NCBI RefSeq assembly: GCF_016429255.1
Contig: NZ_JAELUG010000024.1
Span: 1-63,761, forward strand
Direction of reading: 5' to 3'
Length of the DNA: 63,761 nucleotides
DNA from: Rhizobium sp. ASV8
GTDB taxonomy: Bacteria > Pseudomonadota > Alphaproteobacteria > Rhizobiales > Rhizobiaceae
The notes under the pieces were generated by a model. That model was given only the letters and a program-made list of their open reading frames with translations. It had not been told where the DNA came from and did not search any database. This document shows, piece after piece, positions 54,450 through 63,761 of this stretch. How positions within the stretch are numbered: position 1 is the stretch's first letter; every line of letters starts with the position of its first letter. Both the position numbers and the translations under genes were made by a program.

Positions 54450-54958
54450 ATTGGTGCACAACTTTCGCGCCTTGCGGCCGGTAACGGTGGAACAGCGATC
54501 GGATACGACAACATCCGGTGGCGCCGACTATATTCATTTCGCAAGTGCAGAAAAGCCCCCGTCCTGCGGAAGCGGAAACTTCCCTCCTTCTTGCAGCTTC
54601 TAGCATTGCGCGCATCAGTCACGCTTTCTTGGAACTTGATTGGGAACCCTATCGACCTTTCGCAGCGGCACAGCCGTTCAGCATCCGGGCCGGAGGAATA
54701 GTGAAAGAGAAGCATATACTTGTTGATCGAAACTCTAGCTTCCGCCCTCACCGGGCATCGCGCTCCACAACTATCAGCGCGCAATTGCATATGGAGTGAC
54801 TGTTTAACCTCTATCAACACGGCCGCAGCCCGAAAATTAACGCTCGGTTAACCATATTCACCTTTATTCACTATACCGAATACAAGGACTTGATTCCCCG
54901 AACCGGCGCGCAATTTGCCGATGAATCTGACCATGAACAATTGTCGCGATCCCAAGAT
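54450..54958. promoter_or_regulatory. Divergent promoter gap between P450 and bcsN
   Basis: About 500 bases lie between the P450 gene (minus) and the cellulose operon (plus). Only shadow frames occur. The last 170 bases before bcsN are AT-rich and are the likely cellulose promoter region. I could not identify an operator. Confidence 0.4.
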
Positions 54959-55954
54959 ATGCATTTTACAAAGACCATAGCGCTGATGACCCTGGCCTGC
55001 CTGGCGGCTGGCTGCACGACGACGGGTCATGTGCGGCAGTCGATCGGGGTGGAAACCGTCGACAACGACAAGGCGCTAGCCTTCCCGCCACCAGGCGGCC
55101 CGGCGATCGTCAATGTGGTCGAGCGCCGGCATGGCAAAGATGTGGACCAGACGATTTCGCTTGCCACATCGTCGTCTGTCCCCGGCCAGAATTTCCTGAA
55201 GGTTGAGTTTCTCGGCATAGCCGGACCAAATCAGGGTCTCGGCAGCAGGCCGTTCAACACCATCAATGAACGCACGATTGCCCGCGAAATGGCTTCGGCA
55301 ATTCCGGGCGTCCGTCTCGCCCGTTCGGCGATTTTGGTTCAGAACAGCTACGGACCGTTCGGCTATGCTTCCGGCCAAAGCCGAACCGGGGATACGTGCC
55401 TCTACGCCTGGCAACAGATTCAGGCCGGTTTCGCGCGGCAGCTCGATCAGCGCAATTTCGGTATGGTGCAGGCGAGGATCAGGCTTTGTGATGCCCATGC
55501 CACCGAGCGTCAGCTCCTGAGCACCGTCTACGGTTACACAATCGCCGGCCATTTCGATGGTGCCGCTTTAGCACCCTGGGGAACGCCGCGCGGAGCCGAG
55601 GCCGTCCTCGGCAAGCCGGGAGAGCTGGTCTATCCTGACGCGGCCCCCTATCGCACGGCGCCGATCACAATCGGCTATCAAAATCGTCCGGCACAGCCGA
55701 TACGTCGTCCCGCTGTTGTCCGTAAGCCGGCCATGGTGCCGTTGCAGCCACAAACGCAGCCAACCCTCCCGCCGATGATCGGGCCACGTGTGCCATTGCC
55801 GGATGGGCAAAGCGACCCATCTCAAACGGGTGGCGCAACGGGACCGTCGTCGATGCTGGTGCAGCCGGTGCCGGCAAATACTGCGAGCAATATTATCGTG
55901 CCTTTACCGGACTGTAACGGAGACGCTGGCATATCCGGGGCATGCCGCCGCTAA
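54959..55954 (+). CDS. bcsN: Cellulose biosynthesis protein BcsN
   Basis: A 331-aa lipoprotein with a lipobox (MTLACLAAGC, acylated Cys near residue 19). The body (VNVVERRHGKDVDQTISLATSS, YGPFGYASG, CLYAWQQIQAG) matches the BcsN family found only in cellulose operons of rhizobia and related bacteria. The C-terminus is rich in proline and glutamine. It is probably periplasmic and attached to the outer or inner membrane. The exact role is unknown. The ATG at 54959 fits the signal peptide. It is the first gene of bcsN-A-B-Z. Confidence 0.88.
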   Translation: MHFTKTIALMTLACLAAGCTTTGHVRQSIGVETVDNDKALAFPPPGGPAIVNVVERRHGKDVDQTISLATSSSVPGQNFLKVEFLGIAGPNQGLGSRPFNTINERTIAREMASAIPGVRLARSAILVQNSYGPFGYASGQSRTGDTCLYAWQQIQAGFARQLDQRNFGMVQARIRLCDAHATERQLLSTVYGYTIAGHFDGAALAPWGTPRGAEAVLGKPGELVYPDAAPYRTAPITIGYQNRPAQPIRRPAVVRKPAMVPLQPQTQPTLPPMIGPRVPLPDGQSDPSQTGGATGPSSMLVQPVPANTASNIIVPLPDCNGDAGISGACRR

Positions 55955-55968
55955 ACGGCGCGGTCTCG

Positions 55969-55987
55969 GGGCGCCAGGATGGCGCCC
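55969..55987 (+). terminator. Hairpin between bcsN and bcsA
   Basis: A perfect 7-bp stem (GGGCGCC / GGCGCCC) with a five-base AGGAT loop lies 15 bases after bcsN and 24 bases before bcsA. It has no T-tract, so partial attenuation or mRNA processing is likelier than full termination. It also covers an in-frame ATG (55979), which supports the later bcsA start. Confidence 0.45.
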
Positions 55988-56011
55988 GACAATACCTTTG
56001 AAGGAACACCG

Positions 56012-58201
56012 ATGCAGACAGCACGCAGCATCTTGATATGGGCCGTGATCGCGCTATGCGGGGTCGTGCTGATCACCTTGCCGGTCAACCTTCAGACGCA
56101 GCTGATCGCCAGCACGGTTGTCGTCACCATCATGGCTATCATCAAGATCCTGAAGCGTCAGGGCACATGGCGGCTTGTCGCGCTTGCCTTTGGTACGGCC
56201 ATCGTGCTGCGCTACGTCTACTGGCGCACGACAAGCACTCTTCCTCCGGTCAACCAACTTGAAAACTTCGTGCCCGGCCTGCTACTCTACCTCGCCGAAA
56301 TGTACAACGTCGCGATGCTGATGCTCAGCCTCTTCATCGTCGCCACGCCCCTGCCGCCGCGCACCGCGCGCGCATCGAAGACCCAGCATTTCCCGTCCGT
56401 AGACGTCTTCGTGCCCTCCTATAACGAGGATACCAACCTTCTTGCCAACACGCTCGCGTCGGCAAAGGCGATGGACTATCCGGCCGACAAGCTCAAGGTT
56501 TGGCTGCTCGACGACGGCGGCACCGCACAGAAGCGGCATTCGACCAAAGTCCTGGAATCAGAGGCCGCCATCGCGCGGCATGACGAGCTTAAGCGGCTCT
56601 GCATCGACCTGGATGTCGAATATCTGACGCGTGAGCGCAACGAACACGCCAAGGCCGGCAATCTCAACAATGGCCTCGAACATTCCAACGGCGAGCTCAT
56701 TGCCGTTTTTGACGCCGACCACGCGCCCGCGCGTGACTTCCTGCTGGAGACGGTCGGCTATTTCGAGGACGACCCGAAGCTGTTTCTCGTCCAGACGCCG
56801 CACTTCTTTATCAACCCGGATCCTTTGGAGCGCAATCTGCGCACCTTCGACACCATGCCGAGCGAGAACGAGATGTTCTACGGCATCATTCAGCGCGGTC
56901 TGGACAAATGGAATGCGGCCTTCTTTTGCGGCTCCGCGGCCGTGCTGAGCCGCAGAGCATTGGAGTCTCAGAACGGATTCAGCGGTATCAGCATCACGGA
57001 AGACTGCGAAACGGCGCTCGCGCTCCACGGCGCCGGCTGGAATAGTATCTATGTCGACAAGCCCCTGATTGCCGGCCTGCAGCCGGCAACCTTTGCGAGC
57101 TTCATCGGCCAGCGCAGCCGCTGGGCGCAGGGCATGATGCAGATCCTGCGTTTCCGCTTCCCGCTGCTGAAGCGCGGCCTCAGCCTGCCACAGCGTCTCT
57201 GCTACATGTCCTCGACGCTGTTCTGGCTCTTCCCCTTCCCGCGCGTCATCTTCCTGTTCGCGCCGCTTTTCTATCTCTTCTTCGACCTCGAGATCTTCAC
57301 GGCCTCCGGCAGCGAGTTCCTCGCCTATACGCTTGCCTACATGCTCGTGAACCTGATGATGCAGAATTATCTCTACGGCTCCTTCCGTTGGCCATGGATT
57401 TCCGAGCTTTACGAGTACGTTCAGACGGTGCATCTGCTGCCGGCCGTCATCTCGGTCATGCTCAACCCGCGCAAGCCGACATTCAAGGTTACGGCCAAGG
57501 ACGAGTCGATTTCCGTAAGCCGCCTCTCCGAGATCAGCCGTCCTTTCTTCGTCATTTTTGCCGTGCAGATCATCGCGCTTGCGGTAACAATATACCGTGT
57601 CTATGCCGAGCCCTATAAGGCCGACGTGACCCTCGTCGTCGGCGGCTGGAACATCATCAACCTCATCCTCTCAGGCTGCGCTCTGGGTGTCGTTTCTGAG
57701 CGCGGCGAGCGCGCCTCGTCGCGGCGCGTGCGCGTCGATCGCCGCAGTGAATTCGGTTCCGGCGACAGATGGAATTCCGCATCCATCGAGGACGTTTCCG
57801 TTCACGGCGCACGATTGAACGTCTTCAACAAGGATCTCGGCCCCATCAAAGTCGGCTCCGAAGCCACGCTTCGTTTCCAACCCTATAGCGGCGCCGAGAT
57901 GGTCACCTTGTCGGTCATCATCCGCAATATCGAGCAAATGGGGGACATCACCGCCATCGGATGCCAGTACGTCCCCAAGGGCGCTGCCGATCATCGCCTG
58001 ATCGCCGATCTGGTTTTTGCCAATTCCGACCAATGGACGAAGTTCCAGCAGGCACGCCGGCGCAACCCCGGCATCATCCGTGGCACGATCTGGTTCCTCG
58101 GCCTCTCGCTCTATCAGACGAGCCGCGGCTTGATCTATCTCTTCCGAGGGGTCGGTGGCGAACGGGCGCCGCAGCGGCAGGACGCAAAGGCAAAAAGCTG
58201 A
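56012..58201 (+). CDS. bcsA: Cellulose synthase catalytic subunit BcsA
   Basis: A 729-aa inner-membrane GT2 synthase that polymerises UDP-glucose into cellulose and moves the chain through its own pore. It has two N-terminal membrane helices followed by the catalytic domain with DDGG (Asp167), DADHAP (Asp234), TEDCE (Asp331) and QRSRW (367-371). More membrane helices follow. The C-terminal PilZ domain has an RxxxR motif (Arg574 and Arg578) and DVSVHG near residue 592, so c-di-GMP activation is expected. AAGGAA lies before the ATG at 56012. Its last base is shared with the bcsB start. Confidence 0.95.
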   Translation: MQTARSILIWAVIALCGVVLITLPVNLQTQLIASTVVVTIMAIIKILKRQGTWRLVALAFGTAIVLRYVYWRTTSTLPPVNQLENFVPGLLLYLAEMYNVAMLMLSLFIVATPLPPRTARASKTQHFPSVDVFVPSYNEDTNLLANTLASAKAMDYPADKLKVWLLDDGGTAQKRHSTKVLESEAAIARHDELKRLCIDLDVEYLTRERNEHAKAGNLNNGLEHSNGELIAVFDADHAPARDFLLETVGYFEDDPKLFLVQTPHFFINPDPLERNLRTFDTMPSENEMFYGIIQRGLDKWNAAFFCGSAAVLSRRALESQNGFSGISITEDCETALALHGAGWNSIYVDKPLIAGLQPATFASFIGQRSRWAQGMMQILRFRFPLLKRGLSLPQRLCYMSSTLFWLFPFPRVIFLFAPLFYLFFDLEIFTASGSEFLAYTLAYMLVNLMMQNYLYGSFRWPWISELYEYVQTVHLLPAVISVMLNPRKPTFKVTAKDESISVSRLSEISRPFFVIFAVQIIALAVTIYRVYAEPYKADVTLVVGGWNIINLILSGCALGVVSERGERASSRRVRVDRRSEFGSGDRWNSASIEDVSVHGARLNVFNKDLGPIKVGSEATLRFQPYSGAEMVTLSVIIRNIEQMGDITAIGCQYVPKGAADHRLIADLVFANSDQWTKFQQARRRNPGIIRGTIWFLGLSLYQTSRGLIYLFRGVGGERAPQRQDAKAKS

Positions 58202-60690
58202 TGAACCGCGTCCTCCCCGCTCTCTTCTTCCTCGTTGGCGCCACCGTTGCACAGGCGCAATCGACACCATTTGACATGTCCGGCGAACGCCCGAATGGCG
58301 AGCCGCCGATAACGCCACAGATCCTGGCACCCCAGCCAAGCACGCCGCAAGCCGAGCCGCCGAAGGCAACTCCGACCCAGATTGTGACGCCGCAAGCGGC
58401 TCCACCGTCCGCCACCCAACCCGTGGTGGCCACTCCGCAAGCGGTCGCACCCCAGATCGCGGCTCCGCAAGCTGCGGCCCCGGTGACCCCGGCGCAAGCG
58501 GCGACGCAGACAGCACCGAAGGTGGAAAAGGCGACGGCAGCGACCTCGGTGTTCCGCCGCTTTGTCGTGCCCTATTCAAAGCTGCGCCTGGAGGGGGAGA
58601 ACGACCACAAGTCCTGGTCCATCTACCTTACCCCGGAGCAGGCCGCGGCCCAGGCGAAATTCAATTTTTCCTATCAGAACGCCGTCGTCGTCGCTCCGGA
58701 AGCGTCGCAACTCACCGTGCTCCTGAACGATCGCGTCGTTCACCAGCAGCCAATCGGCTCTTCCGACAATCCGTCGGATATCAGCTTCGACATCCCGCGC
58801 GGTCTCCTGCAGCCCGGCGCAAACCTGCTGACCTTCGATGCTTCGCAGCGGCACCGCACCGACTGTGATATTGCGTCGACCTATGAGCTCTGGTCGGATA
58901 TCGACCCGGCAAAAACCTATTTGACGTTCGCAGGACGCGAGGCGGAAAAGCTCTCGACGACGGATGCGATACGCGCCATCGGCGTCGATGCCAGCGGCAA
59001 AACCCAGTTCAATCTTGTGGTGCCGGCATTGGCGCAGCCGGGCTCGACCAAGCCGATACTTCGGCTCTCCCAAGGCCTGGCCCTGCTTGCCGGAATGCCG
59101 AATGAGATCTTCTCGTTCAGCACGGATACGTTGCCGCCTTCAGGCCCGGGTAAAATGACGGTGATTGTCGGCACACCGGCCGAATTGCAATCGGTCTTCG
59201 CCGTGCCACCTGCCGCCCAGAACGGCGCTTTGGCGACATTTGCGACAGATCCGCATAGCGGGCAGCAGTTCCTCCTCGTCAGCGGCCCATCCTGGCAGGC
59301 CATTTCCTCGGCCATCGACATGGTTGTGTCGCCGACCGAGAGGGACCCCAGCACGCGACGCGACCTGTTGGTAACGCAGCGCTGGATGGCGCCCGATGCG
59401 CCGTTGATCTATTCCGGAACCAGCCTTTCCTTCGAACAGCTCGGCGTCAAGACGGCGGAATTCTCCGGGCGGCGTTTCCACACCAGCTTCAACATCGCAA
59501 TTCCGTCCGACTTCTATGCGAATGCCTATGGCGAGGCCAGCATTCTGCTCGACGCGGCCTATGCGAAAGACGTCAGGCCGGGCAGCCACATCGATGTCTA
59601 CGTCAACGGCAATATCGCCACAACGAAACCGATTACCGCGACAGGTGGCGGCATCTTCAGGCAATTGCCCATTCGCATCACCATGCGGCACTTCAAGCCT
59701 GGTCTCAATACGGTGACGCTCGAGGCTATGCTGCTTGCGGATGAGGATTCGGCCTGCGTGCCTGCGGCGACATCCAGCACGACGCCGCGCTTTGCATTGT
59801 TCGATACCAGCCAGTTCCGTATTCCGGATTTTGCAAGGGTCGAGCAGCGGCCCAATCTGGCGGCACTTGCCGGTACGGGCTACCCCTACAATCGCGATGG
59901 CGAATCCACGGCCTTGTTCATCGATCGGATCGATGCCGACATGCTTTCAACAACTGCAACGCTTCTTGGCCAGATGGCGATCGTTGCCGGGCATCCGATC
60001 CCTATCGAGCCGATCGCATCCTCCAGTGCAGTCGGCAGCCGGAATGCGATCTTCATAGGCTCGATTTCGCAGCTGCCATCGACGATCCTCTCGCAGATGA
60101 ACATTGCGGCGACGAGCCAGGTGGCCTGGCGGCCGCCCACACCGGGGCAAGGCGCAGCTCCGGATTCATCCGTCACCATCGCCGACTGGCGGACCCGCAT
60201 CAGCGGCGGCCTGTTTCAGGGGCAACTCGACAATTTCCAGCAATGGATGCATCGCAATTTCGACATTTCATTGAGTTCGCTTCGCTTCATGCCGGGCTCG
60301 GAGCAGGTATTTACGCCGTCAAACGCAAACACGTTCCTGATCGCGCAGGAGGCGAACCCCACCAACGATGCGACCTGGACCGTTATTGCCTCGCCAAGCG
60401 CTTCGGATTTGCGGGCCGGTGTCGAGGCCATGACCACGCAACTCAACTGGTCGCAGATCAGCGGTCATATCACCGTCTATTCGGGGAAGACGGGAAAGAT
60501 CGATACTGTTCCGGTCAATCGCTTCGATTTCGTCATGCCTGAGCCGTGGTCGCTGACCAACTACAGGCTTATTGCCGCCAACTGGCTGTCCAGCAACATT
60601 CTTTCCTACGCCTTCTTGCTGGTCATCGGCTCGCTGCTGCTTGGCATTGCCACGGCAAGCATCCTCTCCAAGATCGGTAGGCGAGAATGA
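58201..60690 (+). CDS. bcsB: Cellulose synthase regulatory/periplasmic subunit BcsB
   Basis: An 829-aa partner of BcsA with a signal peptide (MNRVLPALFFLVGATVAQAQ), a long low-complexity linker rich in Pro, Ala and Gln (about residues 25-110) and then the BcsB domains (RFVVPYSKLRLEGENDHKSW, NVTF-type folds, and repeated carbohydrate-binding/flavodoxin-like units). A C-terminal membrane helix (FLLVIGSLLLGIATASIL) anchors it to BcsA. It guides the glucan through the periplasm. The start overlaps the bcsA stop by one base, and the end overlaps bcsZ by four bases. The Pro/Gln linker is longer than usual. Confidence 0.93.
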   Translation: MNRVLPALFFLVGATVAQAQSTPFDMSGERPNGEPPITPQILAPQPSTPQAEPPKATPTQIVTPQAAPPSATQPVVATPQAVAPQIAAPQAAAPVTPAQAATQTAPKVEKATAATSVFRRFVVPYSKLRLEGENDHKSWSIYLTPEQAAAQAKFNFSYQNAVVVAPEASQLTVLLNDRVVHQQPIGSSDNPSDISFDIPRGLLQPGANLLTFDASQRHRTDCDIASTYELWSDIDPAKTYLTFAGREAEKLSTTDAIRAIGVDASGKTQFNLVVPALAQPGSTKPILRLSQGLALLAGMPNEIFSFSTDTLPPSGPGKMTVIVGTPAELQSVFAVPPAAQNGALATFATDPHSGQQFLLVSGPSWQAISSAIDMVVSPTERDPSTRRDLLVTQRWMAPDAPLIYSGTSLSFEQLGVKTAEFSGRRFHTSFNIAIPSDFYANAYGEASILLDAAYAKDVRPGSHIDVYVNGNIATTKPITATGGGIFRQLPIRITMRHFKPGLNTVTLEAMLLADEDSACVPAATSSTTPRFALFDTSQFRIPDFARVEQRPNLAALAGTGYPYNRDGESTALFIDRIDADMLSTTATLLGQMAIVAGHPIPIEPIASSSAVGSRNAIFIGSISQLPSTILSQMNIAATSQVAWRPPTPGQGAAPDSSVTIADWRTRISGGLFQGQLDNFQQWMHRNFDISLSSLRFMPGSEQVFTPSNANTFLIAQEANPTNDATWTVIASPSASDLRAGVEAMTTQLNWSQISGHITVYSGKTGKIDTVPVNRFDFVMPEPWSLTNYRLIAANWLSSNILSYAFLLVIGSLLLGIATASILSKIGRRE

Positions 60691-61736
60691 GACGCTGGCG
60701 TTCCATTCTCGCCTTGTGCTGCGCCGCTGTTGTCGCGATCGCCCAGCCGGTCGCAGCACAACGGGCCGCGATCGATCCGGACGCATGGGCCGTCTACAAG
60801 TCAAAGTTCCTGGACACGAACGGACGCATCCTCGACAACGGCAACAACGGCATCAGCCACAGCGAAGGCCAGGGCTATGGCTTGCTGCTCGCCTATCTCG
60901 CCAACAATCCGGCTGACTTCGAGCAGATATGGTACTTCACGAGAACCGAGCTTCTGCTGCGCGACGATGGCCTCGCGGCCTGGAAATGGGATCCGGCCGT
61001 TACCCCACATGTAACAGACACGAACAACGCCTCGGACGGCGATCTGCTGATCGCCTACGCCCTGGCGCTTGCCGGATCGGCGTGGGACAACAAGGACTAC
61101 CTGCAGTCGGCCGCCGCCATGGCGAAATCGCTCTTGACCCATGTCGTGATCGACGCAGGCGGCAGGACGCTGCTCCTTCCCGGCGTCGAGGGTTATCGAG
61201 CACCCGGCCGAAAGGACGGCCCCATCATCAACCCGTCTTACTGGGTCTACGAAGCCATTCCTGTCATGGCGCTGCTGGCGCCGTCCACCCGATGGCAGAA
61301 ACTCAAGGACGACGGACTGGCATTGCTGCGTTCCATGCAGTTCGGCGCTCGCAAGCTTCCGGCCGATTGGGTCAGCCTGCGAGCAAAGCCGACACCGGCC
61401 GACGGCTTCGAGCCGGAGTTTGGCTACAATGCCATCAGAATCCCGCTTTATCTGGCGCGCGCCGGCATCAACGACAAAGCTCTCCTCACGCGATTGCAGG
61501 AGGGCATGACCGTCGAAGGCGATGAACCCGCAACTATAGACCTGACGTCCGGCAAGCCGAAAGACCTGCTTTCGGACCCCGGTTATAGAATTGTTAACGA
61601 TGTTGTGGCGTGTGTGGTAGGCGGAACGAAACTGCCCGCTTCGGTTCGGCAGTTTGCTCCGACACTTTATTACCCGGCCACTTTGCAGCTGTTGAGCTTG
61701 GCTTTCGTTACGGAGAAACACCCGGAGTGTTTATAA
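60687..61736 (+). CDS. bcsZ: Cellulose operon endoglucanase BcsZ (GH8)
   Basis: A 349-aa periplasmic cellulase of family GH8 with a signal peptide (LALCCAAVVAIAQPVAAQ). The catalytic acid Glu60 lies in SEGQGYGLLLAY and the base-type Asp117 in NNASDGDLLIAYALA. The PSYWVYEAIPVMA and EFGYNAIRIPLYLARAG blocks are typical. The enzyme trims or edits cellulose during export and is needed for proper fibrils in rhizobia (CelC of Agrobacterium). ATGA overlap with bcsB shows translational coupling. Confidence 0.93.
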   Translation: MRRWRSILALCCAAVVAIAQPVAAQRAAIDPDAWAVYKSKFLDTNGRILDNGNNGISHSEGQGYGLLLAYLANNPADFEQIWYFTRTELLLRDDGLAAWKWDPAVTPHVTDTNNASDGDLLIAYALALAGSAWDNKDYLQSAAAMAKSLLTHVVIDAGGRTLLLPGVEGYRAPGRKDGPIINPSYWVYEAIPVMALLAPSTRWQKLKDDGLALLRSMQFGARKLPADWVSLRAKPTPADGFEPEFGYNAIRIPLYLARAGINDKALLTRLQEGMTVEGDEPATIDLTSGKPKDLLSDPGYRIVNDVVACVVGGTKLPASVRQFAPTLYYPATLQLLSLAFVTEKHPECL

Positions 61737-63739
61737 AGTCCACCTTGATCATGGCTTTCATGGCCGTCGCCGTGGCGGGGTTTACACTCGCCACGAAGGA
61801 TCTGGATACGCCGGAAGACAAGATCAAGCTGGCGAGATCACACCGCCTTGAGCCGTTGGCGACACTCGTTGCAGACGCAAAGGCTGCAGGCATCCCCGGA
61901 CAACCGGTCGATCTGAAGACAATCGCCGATCATATTCAGGCAACTGCTCCATCGGCTGTGCTTGCCGATGCGCCGAATACGGCCCCGGTGACCGATACCA
62001 AAGCTGATACAACGGCACAGGCCGCCCCGCAGCCACAACCGGTTGCGCCTCAGCCTGCACCGCAACAACCGTCGCAACAGCAGCCCAATCAGGCTCAAGC
62101 CGCGCCCGTTCAGCCGAAGGTGGATGAAAGCGCTTTGCGCTATTTTGCCAGCCGGGGCGACAAGGCGCGTCTTCAGGCAGAAATTTCGCGACTGCAGACA
62201 CTCTATCCGAACTGGTCGCCCCCTGCTGACCCGCTCGCCGTTCCGCAGAATAGCGACAAGCAGTTGGAAGCCATGTGGCAGCTCTATTCCGAAGGGCGCT
62301 ACGCGGAAGTGCGCAAGGCAATCGCGGACCGTCAGGGCGCGGAAGCTGGATGGCAGCCACCTGGTGACCTTCTGGAGCGTCTCGCGGTCGCCGAGGCACG
62401 CACACGTCTCATCAATGCTTCCGATCTCAAGCAATATGCGACGGTCATCGATATAGGCTCGAAGAACCCGAGCCTACTCACCTGCAGCGATATCGACGTT
62501 CTCTGGCGTGTCGCCGAAGCATTCATCAGCACCGATCGAGCCTCGCGTGGACAGGATGCCTACAGCTATATCCTGAAGACCTGCACGAACCCGCAGGAAA
62601 GGCTTGCGACCATCCAGAAGGCCTCTGCCCTTTTGCCTTACCAGCCCATGCAGGATCTGCTTGCGCTTGAGAAGCCGGATGGCAATGGCGGTCGCGAATT
62701 CGACAGTATACGGACGGATTTGGCGCGACGCTTCGTGGCCCAGGGCAATGACGATCCGAAACTGACCGTCTCACAGGACTATCTCTCCCAGGTCGAGCGC
62801 GTGGCTCGTAGCCAAGGCCTTGCCTCGGACGACGCCCTGCTGGGCTGGTATTACCTGCGCCGCAGCAACTACACCGACGCCGAACAATGGTTCAAGGCGG
62901 CTCACGAAAAGACGGACTCCGCCGCGATCTCGCAGGGTCTCGCCCTGGTGCTGATCGCTGATCGCAAGCCCCAGGAAGCCGAAGACGTCATGTATAAATG
63001 GCGCAACGAGTCGAAGGATGCGATGGCCACCTATTTGGCCGCGACGGCAAACCTGATGGCTTTGCAGCCACCCGCCGCGCTCACAGAGGAAGTGCTTGGG
63101 CGCGTTGCCTCCGAGATCGTGAAGCAGAAATATGTTCCGACCGCCCAGCAGTTCGGCTGGTTTGCCCGCTCGATGAACCAGCCGCAGGCAGCAGCCCGCT
63201 GGTTCGAGACGGCCCTGCGCTGGAAGCCCGATGACGAGCCTTCGGCCTACGGCCTCGCCATCACGCGCAATCAACTGAACGATCGGCAAGGCGTCGCCGA
63301 GGTACAGCGCCTATGGGCCGGTCGGTCGCAGCGCATCGCCGTTCTTGGCGAACCGACTCCGCGTACGCCCGCTTATGCGCCATTGCCCTCGCCGAACCAG
63401 ACGGCGCAAGTCGTCGCGCCGCAGCTTGTGCCGCAAGCGCAGCCTCAGAACGTTCCTCTCGTCGCCCAGCAGGTGGCGCCGCAGGCACCCGTCGAGCAAG
63501 CCTACGTGAATACACAGGTCGCCCAGCAACCCGTGGCACCGGCTCGCCGCGTGGCCCCGGTCGAATATGCTGAGCCTGTTGCTCGTTCGAAAGCGATCGC
63601 TCGCACCACCCGCCGGCCGGCCGGCTGTACCACCGTATGCGGCGTCCACGCCCCATCGATTTTTCAGTTGCAGCGATCTGAGGTTGATCTACCGCCGTCA
63701 AATGAGCTCACCGAAGAGTACCTGACGAGCTCATTGTGA
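61727..63739 (+). CDS. TPR-repeat protein of the cellulose operon
   Basis: A 670-aa protein that begins at a GTG overlapping the bcsZ end by ten bases, with GGAG upstream. The N-terminus is a membrane anchor or signal (IKSTLIMAFMAVAVAGFTLA). A Gln/Pro/Ala-rich linker follows (about residues 90-140), then helical TPR-like repeats from about 145 to 545 (for example YTDAEQWFKAAHEKTDSAA, QAAARWFETALRWKPDDEPSAY), then another Gln/Pro-rich tail. It takes the place of BcsC at the end of the operon but is much shorter and has no visible outer-membrane beta-barrel. A scaffold role in the periplasm is inferred. The gene ends 22 bases before the window edge. Confidence 0.8.
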   Translation: MFIKSTLIMAFMAVAVAGFTLATKDLDTPEDKIKLARSHRLEPLATLVADAKAAGIPGQPVDLKTIADHIQATAPSAVLADAPNTAPVTDTKADTTAQAAPQPQPVAPQPAPQQPSQQQPNQAQAAPVQPKVDESALRYFASRGDKARLQAEISRLQTLYPNWSPPADPLAVPQNSDKQLEAMWQLYSEGRYAEVRKAIADRQGAEAGWQPPGDLLERLAVAEARTRLINASDLKQYATVIDIGSKNPSLLTCSDIDVLWRVAEAFISTDRASRGQDAYSYILKTCTNPQERLATIQKASALLPYQPMQDLLALEKPDGNGGREFDSIRTDLARRFVAQGNDDPKLTVSQDYLSQVERVARSQGLASDDALLGWYYLRRSNYTDAEQWFKAAHEKTDSAAISQGLALVLIADRKPQEAEDVMYKWRNESKDAMATYLAATANLMALQPPAALTEEVLGRVASEIVKQKYVPTAQQFGWFARSMNQPQAAARWFETALRWKPDDEPSAYGLAITRNQLNDRQGVAEVQRLWAGRSQRIAVLGEPTPRTPAYAPLPSPNQTAQVVAPQLVPQAQPQNVPLVAQQVAPQAPVEQAYVNTQVAQQPVAPARRVAPVEYAEPVARSKAIARTTRRPAGCTTVCGVHAPSIFQLQRSEVDLPPSNELTEEYLTSSL

Positions 63740-63761
63740 GACCTTGATGCGGGCGGCGTAG

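Noticed and set aside
53718..54701. Plus-strand frame of 327 codons
   Set aside because: Mostly antisense to the P450 gene, with no protein motif.

Overview
The window looks like a chromosomal or chromid segment of a Rhizobiaceae bacterium, most likely Rhizobium sensu lato. The reasons are generally high GC with strong third-position GC bias, a complete rhizobial-type erythritol locus (eryABCD with a DeoR regulator, a TpiA paralogue and RpiB, divergent from an eryEFG-type ABC importer), DUF982 and DUF1402 proteins, a NolR-like ArsR regulator, and a BcsN-containing cellulose operon. I saw no rRNA, tRNA, CRISPR array, insertion sequence or prophage. Species assignment is inference only.

Layout. 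1-7.6 kb: a split dihydroxyacetone-type kinase (DhaK, DhaL), a small secreted protein, an SDR dehydrogenase divergent from an SMP-30 lactonase, a NolR-like regulator, and an aldo/keto reductase divergent from a LysR regulator. 7.7-19.8 kb: two DUF982 proteins, a lone TadG-like vWA protein, an MHYT-GGDEF-EAL c-di-GMP enzyme, a GH3 beta-glucosidase, a transglutaminase-like cysteine protease, a DUF1402 protein, a GT29 (sialyltransferase-like) protein and a glycerophosphodiester phosphodiesterase. 19.8-32.5 kb: the erythritol catabolic operon (minus strand) and its importer operon (plus strand) around an 890-bp control region. 32.6-39.9 kb: a second polyol/sugar module built like eryAB: a DeoR regulator, a LyxK-like FGGY kinase and a GlpD-like dehydrogenase, then a mannitol-dehydrogenase-family enzyme and a zinc dehydrogenase preceded by a strong operator-like dyad. 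39.9-48.2 kb: an AT-richer segment that starts with about 1.4 kb of probably decayed DNA and carries galE, three glycosyltransferase-type genes and a KpsM-type exporter permease without an ATPase. 48.2-51.7 kb: rfbBDAC for dTDP-L-rhamnose. 52-54.4 kb: a cytochrome P450 and a lipid A-type acyltransferase in tandem. 54.9-63.7 kb: bcsN, bcsA, bcsB, bcsZ and a TPR protein for cellulose.

How the genes fit together. The importer brings in erythritol, EryA phosphorylates it, EryB oxidises it, and EryC, the TpiA-like enzyme and RpiB isomerise the tetrulose phosphates to D-erythrose 4-phosphate, under EryD and DeoR control. The second module repeats the kinase-plus-phosphopolyol-dehydrogenase logic for an unknown substrate. 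The right half is a cell-surface region: dTDP-rhamnose and UDP-galactose supply, glycosyltransferases, an export permease, a possible acyl-chain-modifying pair, and c-di-GMP-controlled cellulose synthesis (BcsA carries a PilZ domain, and a GGDEF/EAL enzyme lies elsewhere in the window). The most interesting unexplained parts are the second polyol module with its dyad, the P450-acyltransferase pair, the lone GT29 protein and the AT-rich glycosyltransferase island.
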